The notes beneath the pieces were generated by a model. That model saw only the letters and a program-made list of their open reading frames with translations. It was not told the DNA's origin and ran no database searches. From positions 9,343,501-9,407,500 of the forward strand of contig NZ_JACHNB010000001.1 in assembly GCF_014205225.1 (NCBI RefSeq): a stretch of DNA of 64,000 nt, written 5' to 3'. The translations under genes were made by a program, and so were the position numbers. The stretch comes from Actinoplanes octamycinicus (GTDB lineage Bacteria > Actinomycetota > Actinomycetes > Mycobacteriales > Micromonosporaceae). This document shows, in pieces, positions 49,181 to 57,399 of the stretch (the stretch's first letter is position 1; the number at the start of each line of letters is the position of its first letter).

Positions 49181-50327
49181 GCTCACCGGCGGCGGGCTGC
49201 TCTCGCCGCTGCACTTCCCGCTGCTGTTCCTCCTGCTCTGGGGCGTGCTCAGCCTGCCCTACGGCCCGCTGCTGGCGCTGCCCGGCGCGGCGGTGCTGAC
49301 CGTGCTGCTCGCGGCCGGGGTGAGCCGGATGGCCGGTTCGGCGTGGTTCCGCGGACTGGACCGGCGGCCGGCCCGGCGCACCCTGGCGCTGTGCCTGACC
49401 GTGCTGCCGGCCGCGGTCACCACGATGCTGACCGCGCTGCTCGGGCTGAGCCTGATCTGGGCGGTCCCGCTCGGGCTGGTGCTGCTGACCGGGGCCACCG
49501 CGATCCACCTGACCACGCCGCGGCCCCGGCATCCGCGGAGCTGGCCGGCGCCACCGCCACAGCCGCCACCGGCTTCGCTGGCCCCGCCGCCGTTCGTCCC
49601 GGCGCCCGGGAGGCCGGGGACTCCCCCGCCGCCGCCCGACCGGCTGGCGCACGCCCGGGAGGTGCTCACGGCTTCCGGGCCCGGCGCGGCGCTGCCCGTA
49701 CTGCAGATGGCGATCAGCGACCCGGCGGTCGATCCGGTCCCGGCCCTCGCGGTCGCCGACGAGCTGGTCGAGGCGGAGAGCCGGCGGGCCGAGCAGACCC
49801 ACGACGACCGGCCCTACGCGGCCGCCATCGCCGTGCTGACCGACCTGGTGCAGCGGCATCCGGACGTGCCCGGCGGGCGCAGCCTGGTGCACAGCCACCG
49901 GGCCCAGTTCCTGATGTTCCAGGCCGGTCGCCTCACCGAGACCACCGCCGCGGACGACCCGGCCCTGGCCGGCAAGCTGCAGGAGCTGTTCGGCCGCACC
50001 GAGACCGAGCTGCGCGCCGCGATCGGCGCCGCGCCGCCCGGCAGCGCCGACTGGGCCCGGGAGAGCGCCGCGCTCGGGCTGCTCTACTGCCATGCCGGCG
50101 ACCGGATCGACGAGGGCATCTCGCTGATCCGGCGCGGCCTGGACGAACGGCTGCCCCGCGAGCAGCGCGCCCAGGCCGGCCTGGACCTGGCCGAGGCGCT
50201 CGGCGTCCGGATCCGGCGGGAGGCGCGGCCCGGCGACCGGGACGAGGTCGACCACCTGCTGCGACAGGTCGCCCGGGCCGGGCCGCCCTACGACGAGCGG
50301 GCCGCCGCGCTGCGTGCCGCACTGTGA
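49170..50327 (+). CDS. Membrane protein with TPR-like cytoplasmic domain
   Basis: The 385-residue protein starts at ATG 49170, 11 bp inside the PP2C gene. Four membrane helices occupy residues about 12-110 (FPLLFLLLWGVLSLPYGPLLAL and following). A Pro-rich linker (PAPPPQPPPASLAPPPFVPAPG) leads to a C-terminal helical repeat domain (about 160-385). This resembles the helical part of the CHAT proteins of the island (ETELRAAIGAAPPGSADWARESAALGLLYCHAGDRIDEGISLIRRGL). It may be the membrane sensor or docking subunit of the system. It is the last gene of the TerY-P-like operon. Confidence 0.75.
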   Translation: MRRELTGGGLLSPLHFPLLFLLLWGVLSLPYGPLLALPGAAVLTVLLAAGVSRMAGSAWFRGLDRRPARRTLALCLTVLPAAVTTMLTALLGLSLIWAVPLGLVLLTGATAIHLTTPRPRHPRSWPAPPPQPPPASLAPPPFVPAPGRPGTPPPPPDRLAHAREVLTASGPGAALPVLQMAISDPAVDPVPALAVADELVEAESRRAEQTHDDRPYAAAIAVLTDLVQRHPDVPGGRSLVHSHRAQFLMFQAGRLTETTAADDPALAGKLQELFGRTETELRAAIGAAPPGSADWARESAALGLLYCHAGDRIDEGISLIRRGLDERLPREQRAQAGLDLAEALGVRIRREARPGDRDEVDHLLRQVARAGPPYDERAAALRAAL

Positions 50328-50369
50328 ATCGGTGCTCCCGGACGGTTGCCATTCCGGATCGCGAACGAT

Positions 50370-50386
50370 AGACAGTGATGTCTGTC
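50370..50386. promoter_or_regulatory. Small inverted repeat upstream of methyltransferase gene
   Basis: AGACA-GTGA-TGTCT (with an alternative GACAG/CTGTC pairing) lies 24-40 bp upstream of the methyltransferase start, in the only gap between the TerY-P-like operon and the downstream pair. Candidate operator. Confidence 0.4.
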
Positions 50387-50409
50387 CGATAGGGATCGTG
50401 GAGGGTGCC

Positions 50410-51216
50410 GTGACGGAGCCGAACGACTGGGTGCCGGCCGGGATCGACGTCAACCAGCCGAGCGCCGCCCGGGTCTACGACTACTTCCTGGGCGGGGCGC
50501 ACAACTTCGCGGTGGACCGGGCGCTCGCCGAGCAGATCGCCGCGATGACGCCGAACATCGGCGAGACCATGCGGTCCAACCGGGTCTTCCTGCGCCGCGC
50601 GGTGCGCTACCTGGCCGGGCAGGGGGTGCGCCAGTTCCTCGACATCGGCTCCGGCATCCCGACCGCCGGCAACGTGCACGAGATCGCCCTGGCGGCGGCG
50701 CCGGACGCCCGGGTGGTCTACGTCGACATCGACCCGGTGGCGGTCGAGCACAGCCGGGCGATCCTGGCCGGCGTCGACGGCACCGGGGTGATCCTCGCCG
50801 ACATGCGCGACGTGGACCGGGTGCTGGCCGAGGCGGAGAAGGCCGGGCTGGACTTCAGCCAGCCGGTCGCCGTGCTGCTCGCCGGGGTGCTGCACTTCGT
50901 GCCGGACAGCGACGACCCGGGCGCGCTGGTGGCGGCGCTCGGCGCGGCCGTGGTGCCGGGCAGCTACCTGCTGATCTCGCACGCCACCGCGGACGGGCAG
51001 CCGCCCGAGGTGATCGAGGCGCAACGGCTCTCCGGCCGGACCGGGACCGAGATCGTGCTGCGGCCGGCGGCGGTGCTCACCTCGTACTTCAAGGGTTTCG
51101 ATCTGGTCGACCCGGGCCTGGTCTTCATCCCGCAGTGGCGGCCGGACCCGAGCGACCCGGTCGACGAGCACCCGGAGCGAGTGGGGGCGTACGCCGGCGT
51201 CGGCCGCAAGGGATGA
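50410..51216 (+). CDS. SAM-dependent methyltransferase (DUF574/PF04672 family)
   Basis: The 268-residue protein starts at GTG 50410 with GGAGGG four to five bases upstream. It opens with the family hallmark IDVNQPSAARVYDYFLGGAHNFAVDR. The Rossmann SAM-binding site is QFLDIGSGIPTAGNVHE, then VVYVDIDPVAVEHS and VAVLLAGVLHFVPD. This family is expanded in actinomycetes, and its substrates are mostly unknown. Its stop overlaps the start of the GGDEF/EAL gene (ATGA), so the methyltransferase and the c-di-GMP protein are produced together. Confidence 0.9.
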   Translation: MTEPNDWVPAGIDVNQPSAARVYDYFLGGAHNFAVDRALAEQIAAMTPNIGETMRSNRVFLRRAVRYLAGQGVRQFLDIGSGIPTAGNVHEIALAAAPDARVVYVDIDPVAVEHSRAILAGVDGTGVILADMRDVDRVLAEAEKAGLDFSQPVAVLLAGVLHFVPDSDDPGALVAALGAAVVPGSYLLISHATADGQPPEVIEAQRLSGRTGTEIVLRPAAVLTSYFKGFDLVDPGLVFIPQWRPDPSDPVDEHPERVGAYAGVGRKG

Positions 51217-53237
51217 CCGACTTCGCCCAGCTGTGGCGGCGGCGGGTCGCGCCCGAGGGTTTCGTCCCGCTGGACGGCGCGGCCCTGGAAGCGCTGCTGG
51301 ACCGGCTCACCCGCCGGCTCCTGGAGGACGATCCGGCCGCCGCCCGGGAGGTCGGCGCGGAACTGGTGCACGCCCACCTGACCGATCCCGGCGTGCTCGC
51401 CGCCACCATCACCACGATCGGCGCGGCGCTGCCCAGCGCCCGGCTCGCGGAGATCCAGGCCGCGGTCGCCGAGGGGTACGCGCACGCCCTGCGCGAGGCC
51501 ACGATGGCCGAGCAGGAACGCCTCGGCCGGGCGGTGCTGGACGCGCACGCCACCGCCGAGCGCGCGCTGCGGGCCAGCGAGTCCCGGCTGCGCGCGATCT
51601 TCCACAACGCCGCGGTCGGGATCGGCGTGAGCACCATGGACGGCCGGATCGTGCGGGTCAACCAGGCCTTCGCCGATCTGCTCGGCTACACCCCGGACGA
51701 GCTGTGCGCGATGACCGTCCCGCAGCTGGCCCACCCGAGCGATCCGCCCGGGATGTGGCGGCTCTACGACGAGATGATCCGCGGCGAGCGGGACCACGTG
51801 CGCCTGGAGAAGGCGTACTTCCGCCGGGACGGCACCGTGGTGTGGACCGACCTGTCCTCGTCGCTGATCCGCGACGACGACGGCAAACCCGAGCTGACCA
51901 TGGCGATGGTGCACGACATCACCGACCGGCGCCGGCTCAAGGAGAGCCTGGAGCACCAGGCCAGCCACGACCCGCTGACCGGCCTGCCGAACCGGTTGAT
52001 GATCGCCGCCCACCTGGACAAGGTGTTCGCCACCGCGGGCCGGGTCGGTCTCTGCTACCTCGACCTGGACGGCTTCAAACGGATCAACGACACGCTCGGT
52101 CACCAGGTCGGCGACGCGCTGCTGGTGACCGTCGCCGAGCGGATCGCGGCGTGCGCCGACGAGCCGTGCCGGATCGCCGGGCGGATGAGCGGCGACGAGT
52201 TCGTCCTCGCGGTCCGCGACCCGTCCGGGCCGGCCGAGATGAGCGCCCTGGCCGAGCGGCTGCTGGCCGAGCTGACCCGGCCCTACCAGATCGGCCGGCA
52301 CCGGCTGCGGGTGTCGGCCAGCATCGGCGTGGTGGACAGCGACGTGCCGGGCACCACCCCGGACGAGCTGATGAAGGCCGCCGACCTCACCCTGTACGTC
52401 GCGAAGTCCGAGGGCAAGGCCCGGTTCGTGATGTACGACGCGGACCGCAACGCCCGGCAGGCCGCCCGGTACACGCTGGCCGCCGCCATCCCGGACGCCC
52501 TGGACCGGGCCGAGTTCACCGTGGTCTACCAGCCGCTGGTGGCCTTCGCCGACGAACGGCTGTGCGGCGTCGAGGCGCTGGTCCGCTGGCGGCACCCGGT
52601 GCTCGGCACGCTCACCCCGGACACCTTCATCCCGCTCGCCGAGGAGACCGGCGTGATCGTCGCCCTCGGCCGGCACGTGCTGCGCGAGGCGTGCGCCCAG
52701 GCCGCGTCCTGGCCGGACGTCTTCGTCAGCGTCAACGTGACGGTCGCCCAGGTCCGCGAGCCGAGCTTCCCGGCCGAGGTGGCCGCGATCCTCGCCGAGA
52801 CCGGCCTGGACCCGCGCCGCCTGGTCCTGGAGCTGACCGAGAGCGCGGTGATGGACTCCGACGGGGCGCCGCTCGCCGCCCTGGACTGCCTGGCCGGGCG
52901 CGGCATCCGGATCGCCATCGACGACTTCGGCACCGGCTACTCGAACCTGGCCTACCTGCGCCGCCTGCCGATCCACATCCTCAAGCTGGCCGGCCCGTTC
53001 GTGGACGGGCTGCGCGAGTCGTCGTCGGTCGACGAGCAGATCGTCCGGACCATCGTGACCCTGGCGCACGCGCTGCAGGTGACCGTGACGGCGGAGGCGG
53101 TGGAGACCCGCGACCAGGCGGACCGGTTGCGGGAGCTGGGCTGCGACACCGCGCAGGGCTACCTGTTCTCCCGTCCGCTGCCGCCGGAGTCGCTGATCCC
53201 GCTGCTGCGGGGCGCCGCCTGCGCCGCCCACCCCTAG
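51213..53237 (+). CDS. PAS-GGDEF-EAL c-di-GMP signalling protein
   Basis: The 674-residue protein has a helical N-terminus, a PAS domain (AIFHNAAVGIGVSTMDGRIVRVNQAFADLLGYTPDEL), a GGDEF domain with SGDEF (326-330) in place of GGDEF, and an EAL domain. The EAL site is complete: Glu454 in EALVRW, Asn in SVNVT, Glu in ELTES, DDFGTGYS, the Lys of LKLAGPFV, AEAVET and QGYLFSRPL. So phosphodiesterase activity is likely. SGDEF is seen in working cyclases as well, so the first domain may be active or act as a GTP sensor. No membrane helix; it should be cytosolic. Confidence 0.9.
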   Translation: MTDFAQLWRRRVAPEGFVPLDGAALEALLDRLTRRLLEDDPAAAREVGAELVHAHLTDPGVLAATITTIGAALPSARLAEIQAAVAEGYAHALREATMAEQERLGRAVLDAHATAERALRASESRLRAIFHNAAVGIGVSTMDGRIVRVNQAFADLLGYTPDELCAMTVPQLAHPSDPPGMWRLYDEMIRGERDHVRLEKAYFRRDGTVVWTDLSSSLIRDDDGKPELTMAMVHDITDRRRLKESLEHQASHDPLTGLPNRLMIAAHLDKVFATAGRVGLCYLDLDGFKRINDTLGHQVGDALLVTVAERIAACADEPCRIAGRMSGDEFVLAVRDPSGPAEMSALAERLLAELTRPYQIGRHRLRVSASIGVVDSDVPGTTPDELMKAADLTLYVAKSEGKARFVMYDADRNARQAARYTLAAAIPDALDRAEFTVVYQPLVAFADERLCGVEALVRWRHPVLGTLTPDTFIPLAEETGVIVALGRHVLREACAQAASWPDVFVSVNVTVAQVREPSFPAEVAAILAETGLDPRRLVLELTESAVMDSDGAPLAALDCLAGRGIRIAIDDFGTGYSNLAYLRRLPIHILKLAGPFVDGLRESSSVDEQIVRTIVTLAHALQVTVTAEAVETRDQADRLRELGCDTAQGYLFSRPLPPESLIPLLRGAACAAHP

Positions 53238-53240
53238 TAC

Positions 53241-53278
53241 GGCGTGTCTCGTGATCCCGCCGGGTCACGAGACACGCC
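53241..53278 (+). terminator. Strong hairpin after the GGDEF/EAL gene
   Basis: GGCGTGTCTCGTGA and TCACGAGACACGCC form a perfect 14-bp stem with a 10-nt loop, starting 4 bp after the stop codon. No T-run follows. The position suits a terminator for the methyltransferase-GGDEF/EAL pair. Confidence 0.75.
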
Positions 53279-53315
53279 CTGGAGCGGGCTTGCGGGGGCG
53301 AGCGAGACTGGCGCG

Positions 53316-56300
53316 ATGAGCGCCGCTTTCGATACGTATCCATGCCCGCACTGTTCGGCGGTGGCATCGGTGGCGGACGGGTGCCCGGCCTGCGGGCGGG
53401 GCCCGGATGCGGACGCGATCGAGGTGATCCGGCTCAACGTCGAGCTGACGGAGCTGCACGAGCGGTTGCGGGCGGCGCGGACCGAGGTGGCCACGCTGGA
53501 GGCGTGGATCGGCGACGTGGCCGGGCGGCGGAACACGGCGGCGGCCCGGGTCCGGGTCGCGGTCCGGGCCGCCGGCCGCCGAGCGGCGGCGCCGGCGGCG
53601 GTCCCGGACGCGGCGCCGGCGACGGCCCGCGACGCGGCGCCGGGAACGACGCCGGCCGGACCGCCGGTCGTCTTGGCGGGCGGCGTGGTCGAGGAGCGGC
53701 CGCTGACCGCGCTGACCGCGCAGAACGTGCTGTTCGCGCTGGGCGGGCTGCTGCTCGTGGTGGCCGCGGCGGTGTTCACCGCGGTGGCCTGGGCGCAGGT
53801 CGGCGTGGCCGGGCGGGCGGCGATCCTGGCGGCGGCGACCGGGGCGGTGCTGGCGGTGCCCCCGTTCGCGGTGCGGCGCGGGCTGACCGGGGCGGCGGAG
53901 ACCCTGGCCACGGTCGGGCTGCTGATGATCCTGCTGGACGGGTATGCCGCCTGGACGGTCGACTTCCTCGGAGTGCGCGGGCTCGCCTCGACGGCGTATG
54001 CGGCGGTGGTCTGCGCGGTCGCCTCGGCGGCGGCGTTCGGCTACGTCCGGCTGCCCGGGCCGCGGATCGCCGCGGTGGTCCTGGCGCAGCCGGTGTTTCC
54101 GCTGCTCGCGGTGGCTGCCGACGCCACGGCCACCGGGTGGTCGCTGGCGCTCACCGGGACCGCCGCGAGCAACGTGGCGGTGCTGCGGCGGGTCCGGTTC
54201 GCGACGGCCGGGGCGGGGCTGGTGGCGTACGTCTGCGGTGTCGCCGCCGCGGTCTCCTCCGGGGCGGCGGCGGTCAGCGCGCTCGCGATCGCGGGCGGCG
54301 CCGGTTCGGCGACCGGCGCCGCGGCGGCCGGCGGCGCGCTGGTGCTGGTCACGGCGGTCGCGACCGGGGCCGCGGGGCTCGCCCGGCACCGGACCGCGCA
54401 GACCGTCACGGCCGGGCTGCTCACGGTCGCCATCTGCGTCGCGGTGGGCGAGTGGGCACTGCTGCTGATTCCCGGTACGCCGATCCTGCTCCTCGCCGTG
54501 ATCGCCCTCGCCGCCGCGGTCGCCGCCGCCCTGCTCCGCAGCCCGGGGCGGACCGGGCCGCAACCACCGGGGGCAGCGGGCCGCCGGGCGTGGACGGCTG
54601 CCCTGGCGCGCGTCCGGCTGCCGGAGCCGGTGGCGCAGGGGCCGTGGGCGGCCGCCCTGCTGGTGGCGACCGTCCCGGCGATCGGGGTGCTGGTGGCCGC
54701 GGCCCGGGTGGCGGTGAGCAGCGTCGAGACGGCACGCCCGCTGCTCGCCGCGCCGTGGGCGGCGACGGTCGCCGGGCCGGGCGGGGATCTGCCGGTCGCG
54801 GCGGTCACGGTCGCTCTGGCGTACGCCCTCCTGCTGCCCGCCGTGCCCCGGGCGGACCTGGCCCTGGGCACCCTCGCCGTGGTGACGCTGCTGGCGCCGG
54901 CGGCGCTCCGGTTGCCGTGGTGGGGCGCGGCGGTGCTGGGGATGACGGTGGCCGTGGTGGCGCTCGCGCTGGCCGCGCAGGCGCGCGAGGTCCGGGCGCT
55001 GGACGTGCGGCTCGCGGTGGCCGCGGTGCTCGCCGGGCACGCGGTGCTGGTCGCCTTCGGGTCGGCCGGGACGGTGGCCGCGATGTTCGCGACGGTCGCG
55101 CTGGCCGGCGTGGGCGCGGCGGTGCTGGTCCGCTCCGGGCCGCGGCGGGCCGACGTGGGGGTCGGCGGGCTCACCACCGGGCTGCTGGCGACCGGGCCCG
55201 CGGTGTGGTTCGGGCTGCTGGCCGGGGACGCCTCGGCGACCGTGCGGGTCCGGGCGCTGCTGCTGCTGGCCGTGGCGTTGTGTGTGCTGGCGCGCCGGGC
55301 GTCCGGGTACGCGGCGCAGGTCACCGCGGTGGCGCTGCTGGTCACGGCGGGCGCCCCGGTCTGGGCGATGGCGGGCGGCGACGCCGTCTCCCTGTACGCG
55401 GCCGCCGGCCTGCTGCTGGTCGCCTCGCTGACGTCGGTGCCGCGGGGACGCGAGCCGAGGTCGGCGGCCGCGGCGGCGGTGCTGGTCGTCGGCCTGGTGG
55501 TGGCGACCGGCCCGGACCTGCTGGCGGTGCTGGCCGAGCCCTATCGCGCGCTGGAATCGGTCTGGTCGGGGGTGGTACCGGAGCCGCCGGCCGGCTCCTG
55601 GACGACCGTGGCGGCGGTGCTGATCAGCGCGGTCGCGGCGGCCGCGGCGACCCGGTTCCTGACCGGGGCGCGCCCGGCGCTGCCGGCCGTCGCCGCCGGG
55701 GCGGCCGCGCCGCTCCTCGCGCTCGCCGTCCCGCTCGCCGCGGCGGCCGCCGGAGCCGCCTGGCCGACCGTCCCGTTGTCCAGCCTGATCGCCGGACTGG
55801 CCGGGCTGACCGCGGTCACCCTGCGTCCCCGGCCGGCCCCGTGGCAGGGCCCGCTGTTGGTCGCCTTCGGCCTGCTCGCCCTCCCCGGCCTGGCCGGCTC
55901 GACCCCGGCGCGGGGTGCCACGCTGGCCGCGTTCGCCCTGGTGGTGGTCGTGGGCGCGGTGATCGGCGTGGCCGCCCGCGACGAACCGGCCCGGATCGCC
56001 GGCTGGACCGCCGGCACGCTGTCCGTGGTCGTGGTGGCCGGCACCGCCGCCGACCTGGCCGCCCTCGCCGCCGGTGGCACGGCACTCGCGCTGCTCGCGG
56101 CGGCGGCCGTCGCCGCGGTCCTGGAGTGGTTCCTGGCCGCCCGGCGGCCGCGCGAGGCGCCCGCCGTGGCCGCGGTCGCGCACGCCACCGCCGTGCTCGC
56201 CCTGCTCCACGCCGGGACGCCGGGACGGGCCGCGCTGATCGCCACCCTGTGGTCGGCCGTGCTCGCGGTCCGGGCGGTGCGGCCCGGCGAGCACCGGGCC

Positions 56301-56816
56301 GGCCGGACCCGCTACGCGATCGCCGCGGCCGGGTCCGCGCTGGTCGGCTGGTGGCTGTTCCTGTCGTCGCGGCAGATCGGGATGGTCGAGCTGTACACCG
56401 TCCCGGCCGCGCTGCTCGCCCTCGCCGGTGGCTGGCAGGTCCGCCGCAGCCGGGCCGAGCTGCCGTCCTGGACCGCCTACGGGCCGGCGCTGGCGGCCGG
56501 CTTCCTGCCCAGCCTGGCGATCATCGCGAACAGCGACCCGAGCGACCCGCAGTACGCCCGGCGGCTGCTGCTCGGCGCCGGTGGGCTGGTGGTGCTGCTG
56601 GTCGGGGTGCGGGCCCGGCTCCAGGCGCCGGTGCTGGCCGGGGGCATGGTCGTGGTGCTGATCGCCCTGCACGAGCTGGTGCAGTTCTGGGATCTGGTGC
56701 CGCGCTGGGTGCCGCTGGCGGTGAGCGGGCTGCTGCTGGTCGGCATCGCCACCACGATGGAGCAGCGCCGCCGCGACGTGCTGCGCCTGCGCGACGCGGT
56801 CCGCCGGATGACCTGA
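53316..56816 (+). CDS. Giant multi-span membrane protein with N-terminal zinc ribbon
   Basis: The 1166-residue protein starts at ATG 53316. It begins with a zinc-ribbon pair (YPCPHCSAVASVADGCPACG), then a predicted coiled coil (VIRLNVELTELHERLRAARTEVATLEAWIGDV) and an Ala-rich linker. About 950 residues follow of almost continuous hydrophobic helices, probably over 30. The C-terminus is basic (RRRDVLRLRDAVRRMT). The layout matches a group of large actinobacterial membrane proteins of unknown function. It is mostly Ala, Val, Leu and Gly with few polar motifs, so no transport mechanism can be inferred. Confidence 0.8.
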   Translation: MSAAFDTYPCPHCSAVASVADGCPACGRGPDADAIEVIRLNVELTELHERLRAARTEVATLEAWIGDVAGRRNTAAARVRVAVRAAGRRAAAPAAVPDAAPATARDAAPGTTPAGPPVVLAGGVVEERPLTALTAQNVLFALGGLLLVVAAAVFTAVAWAQVGVAGRAAILAAATGAVLAVPPFAVRRGLTGAAETLATVGLLMILLDGYAAWTVDFLGVRGLASTAYAAVVCAVASAAAFGYVRLPGPRIAAVVLAQPVFPLLAVAADATATGWSLALTGTAASNVAVLRRVRFATAGAGLVAYVCGVAAAVSSGAAAVSALAIAGGAGSATGAAAAGGALVLVTAVATGAAGLARHRTAQTVTAGLLTVAICVAVGEWALLLIPGTPILLLAVIALAAAVAAALLRSPGRTGPQPPGAAGRRAWTAALARVRLPEPVAQGPWAAALLVATVPAIGVLVAAARVAVSSVETARPLLAAPWAATVAGPGGDLPVAAVTVALAYALLLPAVPRADLALGTLAVVTLLAPAALRLPWWGAAVLGMTVAVVALALAAQAREVRALDVRLAVAAVLAGHAVLVAFGSAGTVAAMFATVALAGVGAAVLVRSGPRRADVGVGGLTTGLLATGPAVWFGLLAGDASATVRVRALLLLAVALCVLARRASGYAAQVTAVALLVTAGAPVWAMAGGDAVSLYAAAGLLLVASLTSVPRGREPRSAAAAAVLVVGLVVATGPDLLAVLAEPYRALESVWSGVVPEPPAGSWTTVAAVLISAVAAAAATRFLTGARPALPAVAAGAAAPLLALAVPLAAAAAGAAWPTVPLSSLIAGLAGLTAVTLRPRPAPWQGPLLVAFGLLALPGLAGSTPARGATLAAFALVVVVGAVIGVAARDEPARIAGWTAGTLSVVVVAGTAADLAALAAGGTALALLAAAAVAAVLEWFLAARRPREAPAVAAVAHATAVLALLHAGTPGRAALIATLWSAVLAVRAVRPGEHRAGRTRYAIAAAGSALVGWWLFLSSRQIGMVELYTVPAALLALAGGWQVRRSRAELPSWTAYGPALAAGFLPSLAIIANSDPSDPQYARRLLLGAGGLVVLLVGVRARLQAPVLAGGMVVVLIALHELVQFWDLVPRWVPLAVSGLLLVGIATTMEQRRRDVLRLRDAVRRMT

Positions 56817-56961
56817 CCGCCACCACCCCGCGGCGAACGCCGAGCGGCCGTTGCCGACCCGGCTGTCACGGGCGGGGCCTACCCCGTACCGGACATGGGT
56901 CTGACTGTGAGCAATCCGCCTGCCCCGTGCCCGACCCCGCACGCCCGTCGTTGAGCCGGGC

Positions 56962-57399
56962 ATGTCTCGCACGCTTGTCCTCACCGCCGTCGCCGCCCTC
57001 GCCGTCACCCTCACCGGATGTTCCAGCGGCTCCGACTCGACGATCGCCCCGGCCGCGCAGAACTCGCCGCCGCCGGCCGCCGGGCAGTCGCAGCCCGACC
57101 TGCGGGCCAGCATGGAGGCGCAGCTCGGGTTCCCGCCGAAGCCGGACGCCGCGACCGCGCAGGCCTACCTCGCCGACCTGAAGACCATCGACCCGTCGCT
57201 GGTCTCCTCGAAGGACGCCGACACGCTGGTGAACCGCGGCCGCGACCAGTGCCGGGACCTGAAGGTCCGCCCGGAGAAGGACTGGACGGCCACGGCCAAC
57301 CAGCGGTTCACCACCCCGGACGCGCCGGGCGGCCTGGGCGCAGCCGCCGCCGCGAAGATCATCAAGGTGGTCCGGACCCGTCTCTGCCCGACCTACTGA
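56962..57399 (+). CDS. Small lipoprotein
   Basis: The 145-residue protein has a clear lipobox (VTLTGC, Cys about residue 20), a Ser/Pro/Ala/Gln-rich spacer, and a helical domain (DAATAQAYLADLKTIDPSL, VNRGRDQCRDLK). The three Cys outside the signal include a pair that may form a disulfide (DQCRDL and RLCPTY). The pattern resembles small DUF732-like mycobacterial and actinomycete lipoproteins, but I am not sure. Its last 7 bp overlap the end of the convergent gene. Confidence 0.7.
   Translation: MSRTLVLTAVAALAVTLTGCSSGSDSTIAPAAQNSPPPAAGQSQPDLRASMEAQLGFPPKPDAATAQAYLADLKTIDPSLVSSKDADTLVNRGRDQCRDLKVRPEKDWTATANQRFTTPDAPGGLGAAAAAKIIKVVRTRLCPTY

Noticed and set aside
53265..57113. 1282-codon frame on the minus strand
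   Set aside because: It is composed of Gly/Arg/His/Gln-rich shadow sequence antisense to the membrane protein and has no recognisable domain.
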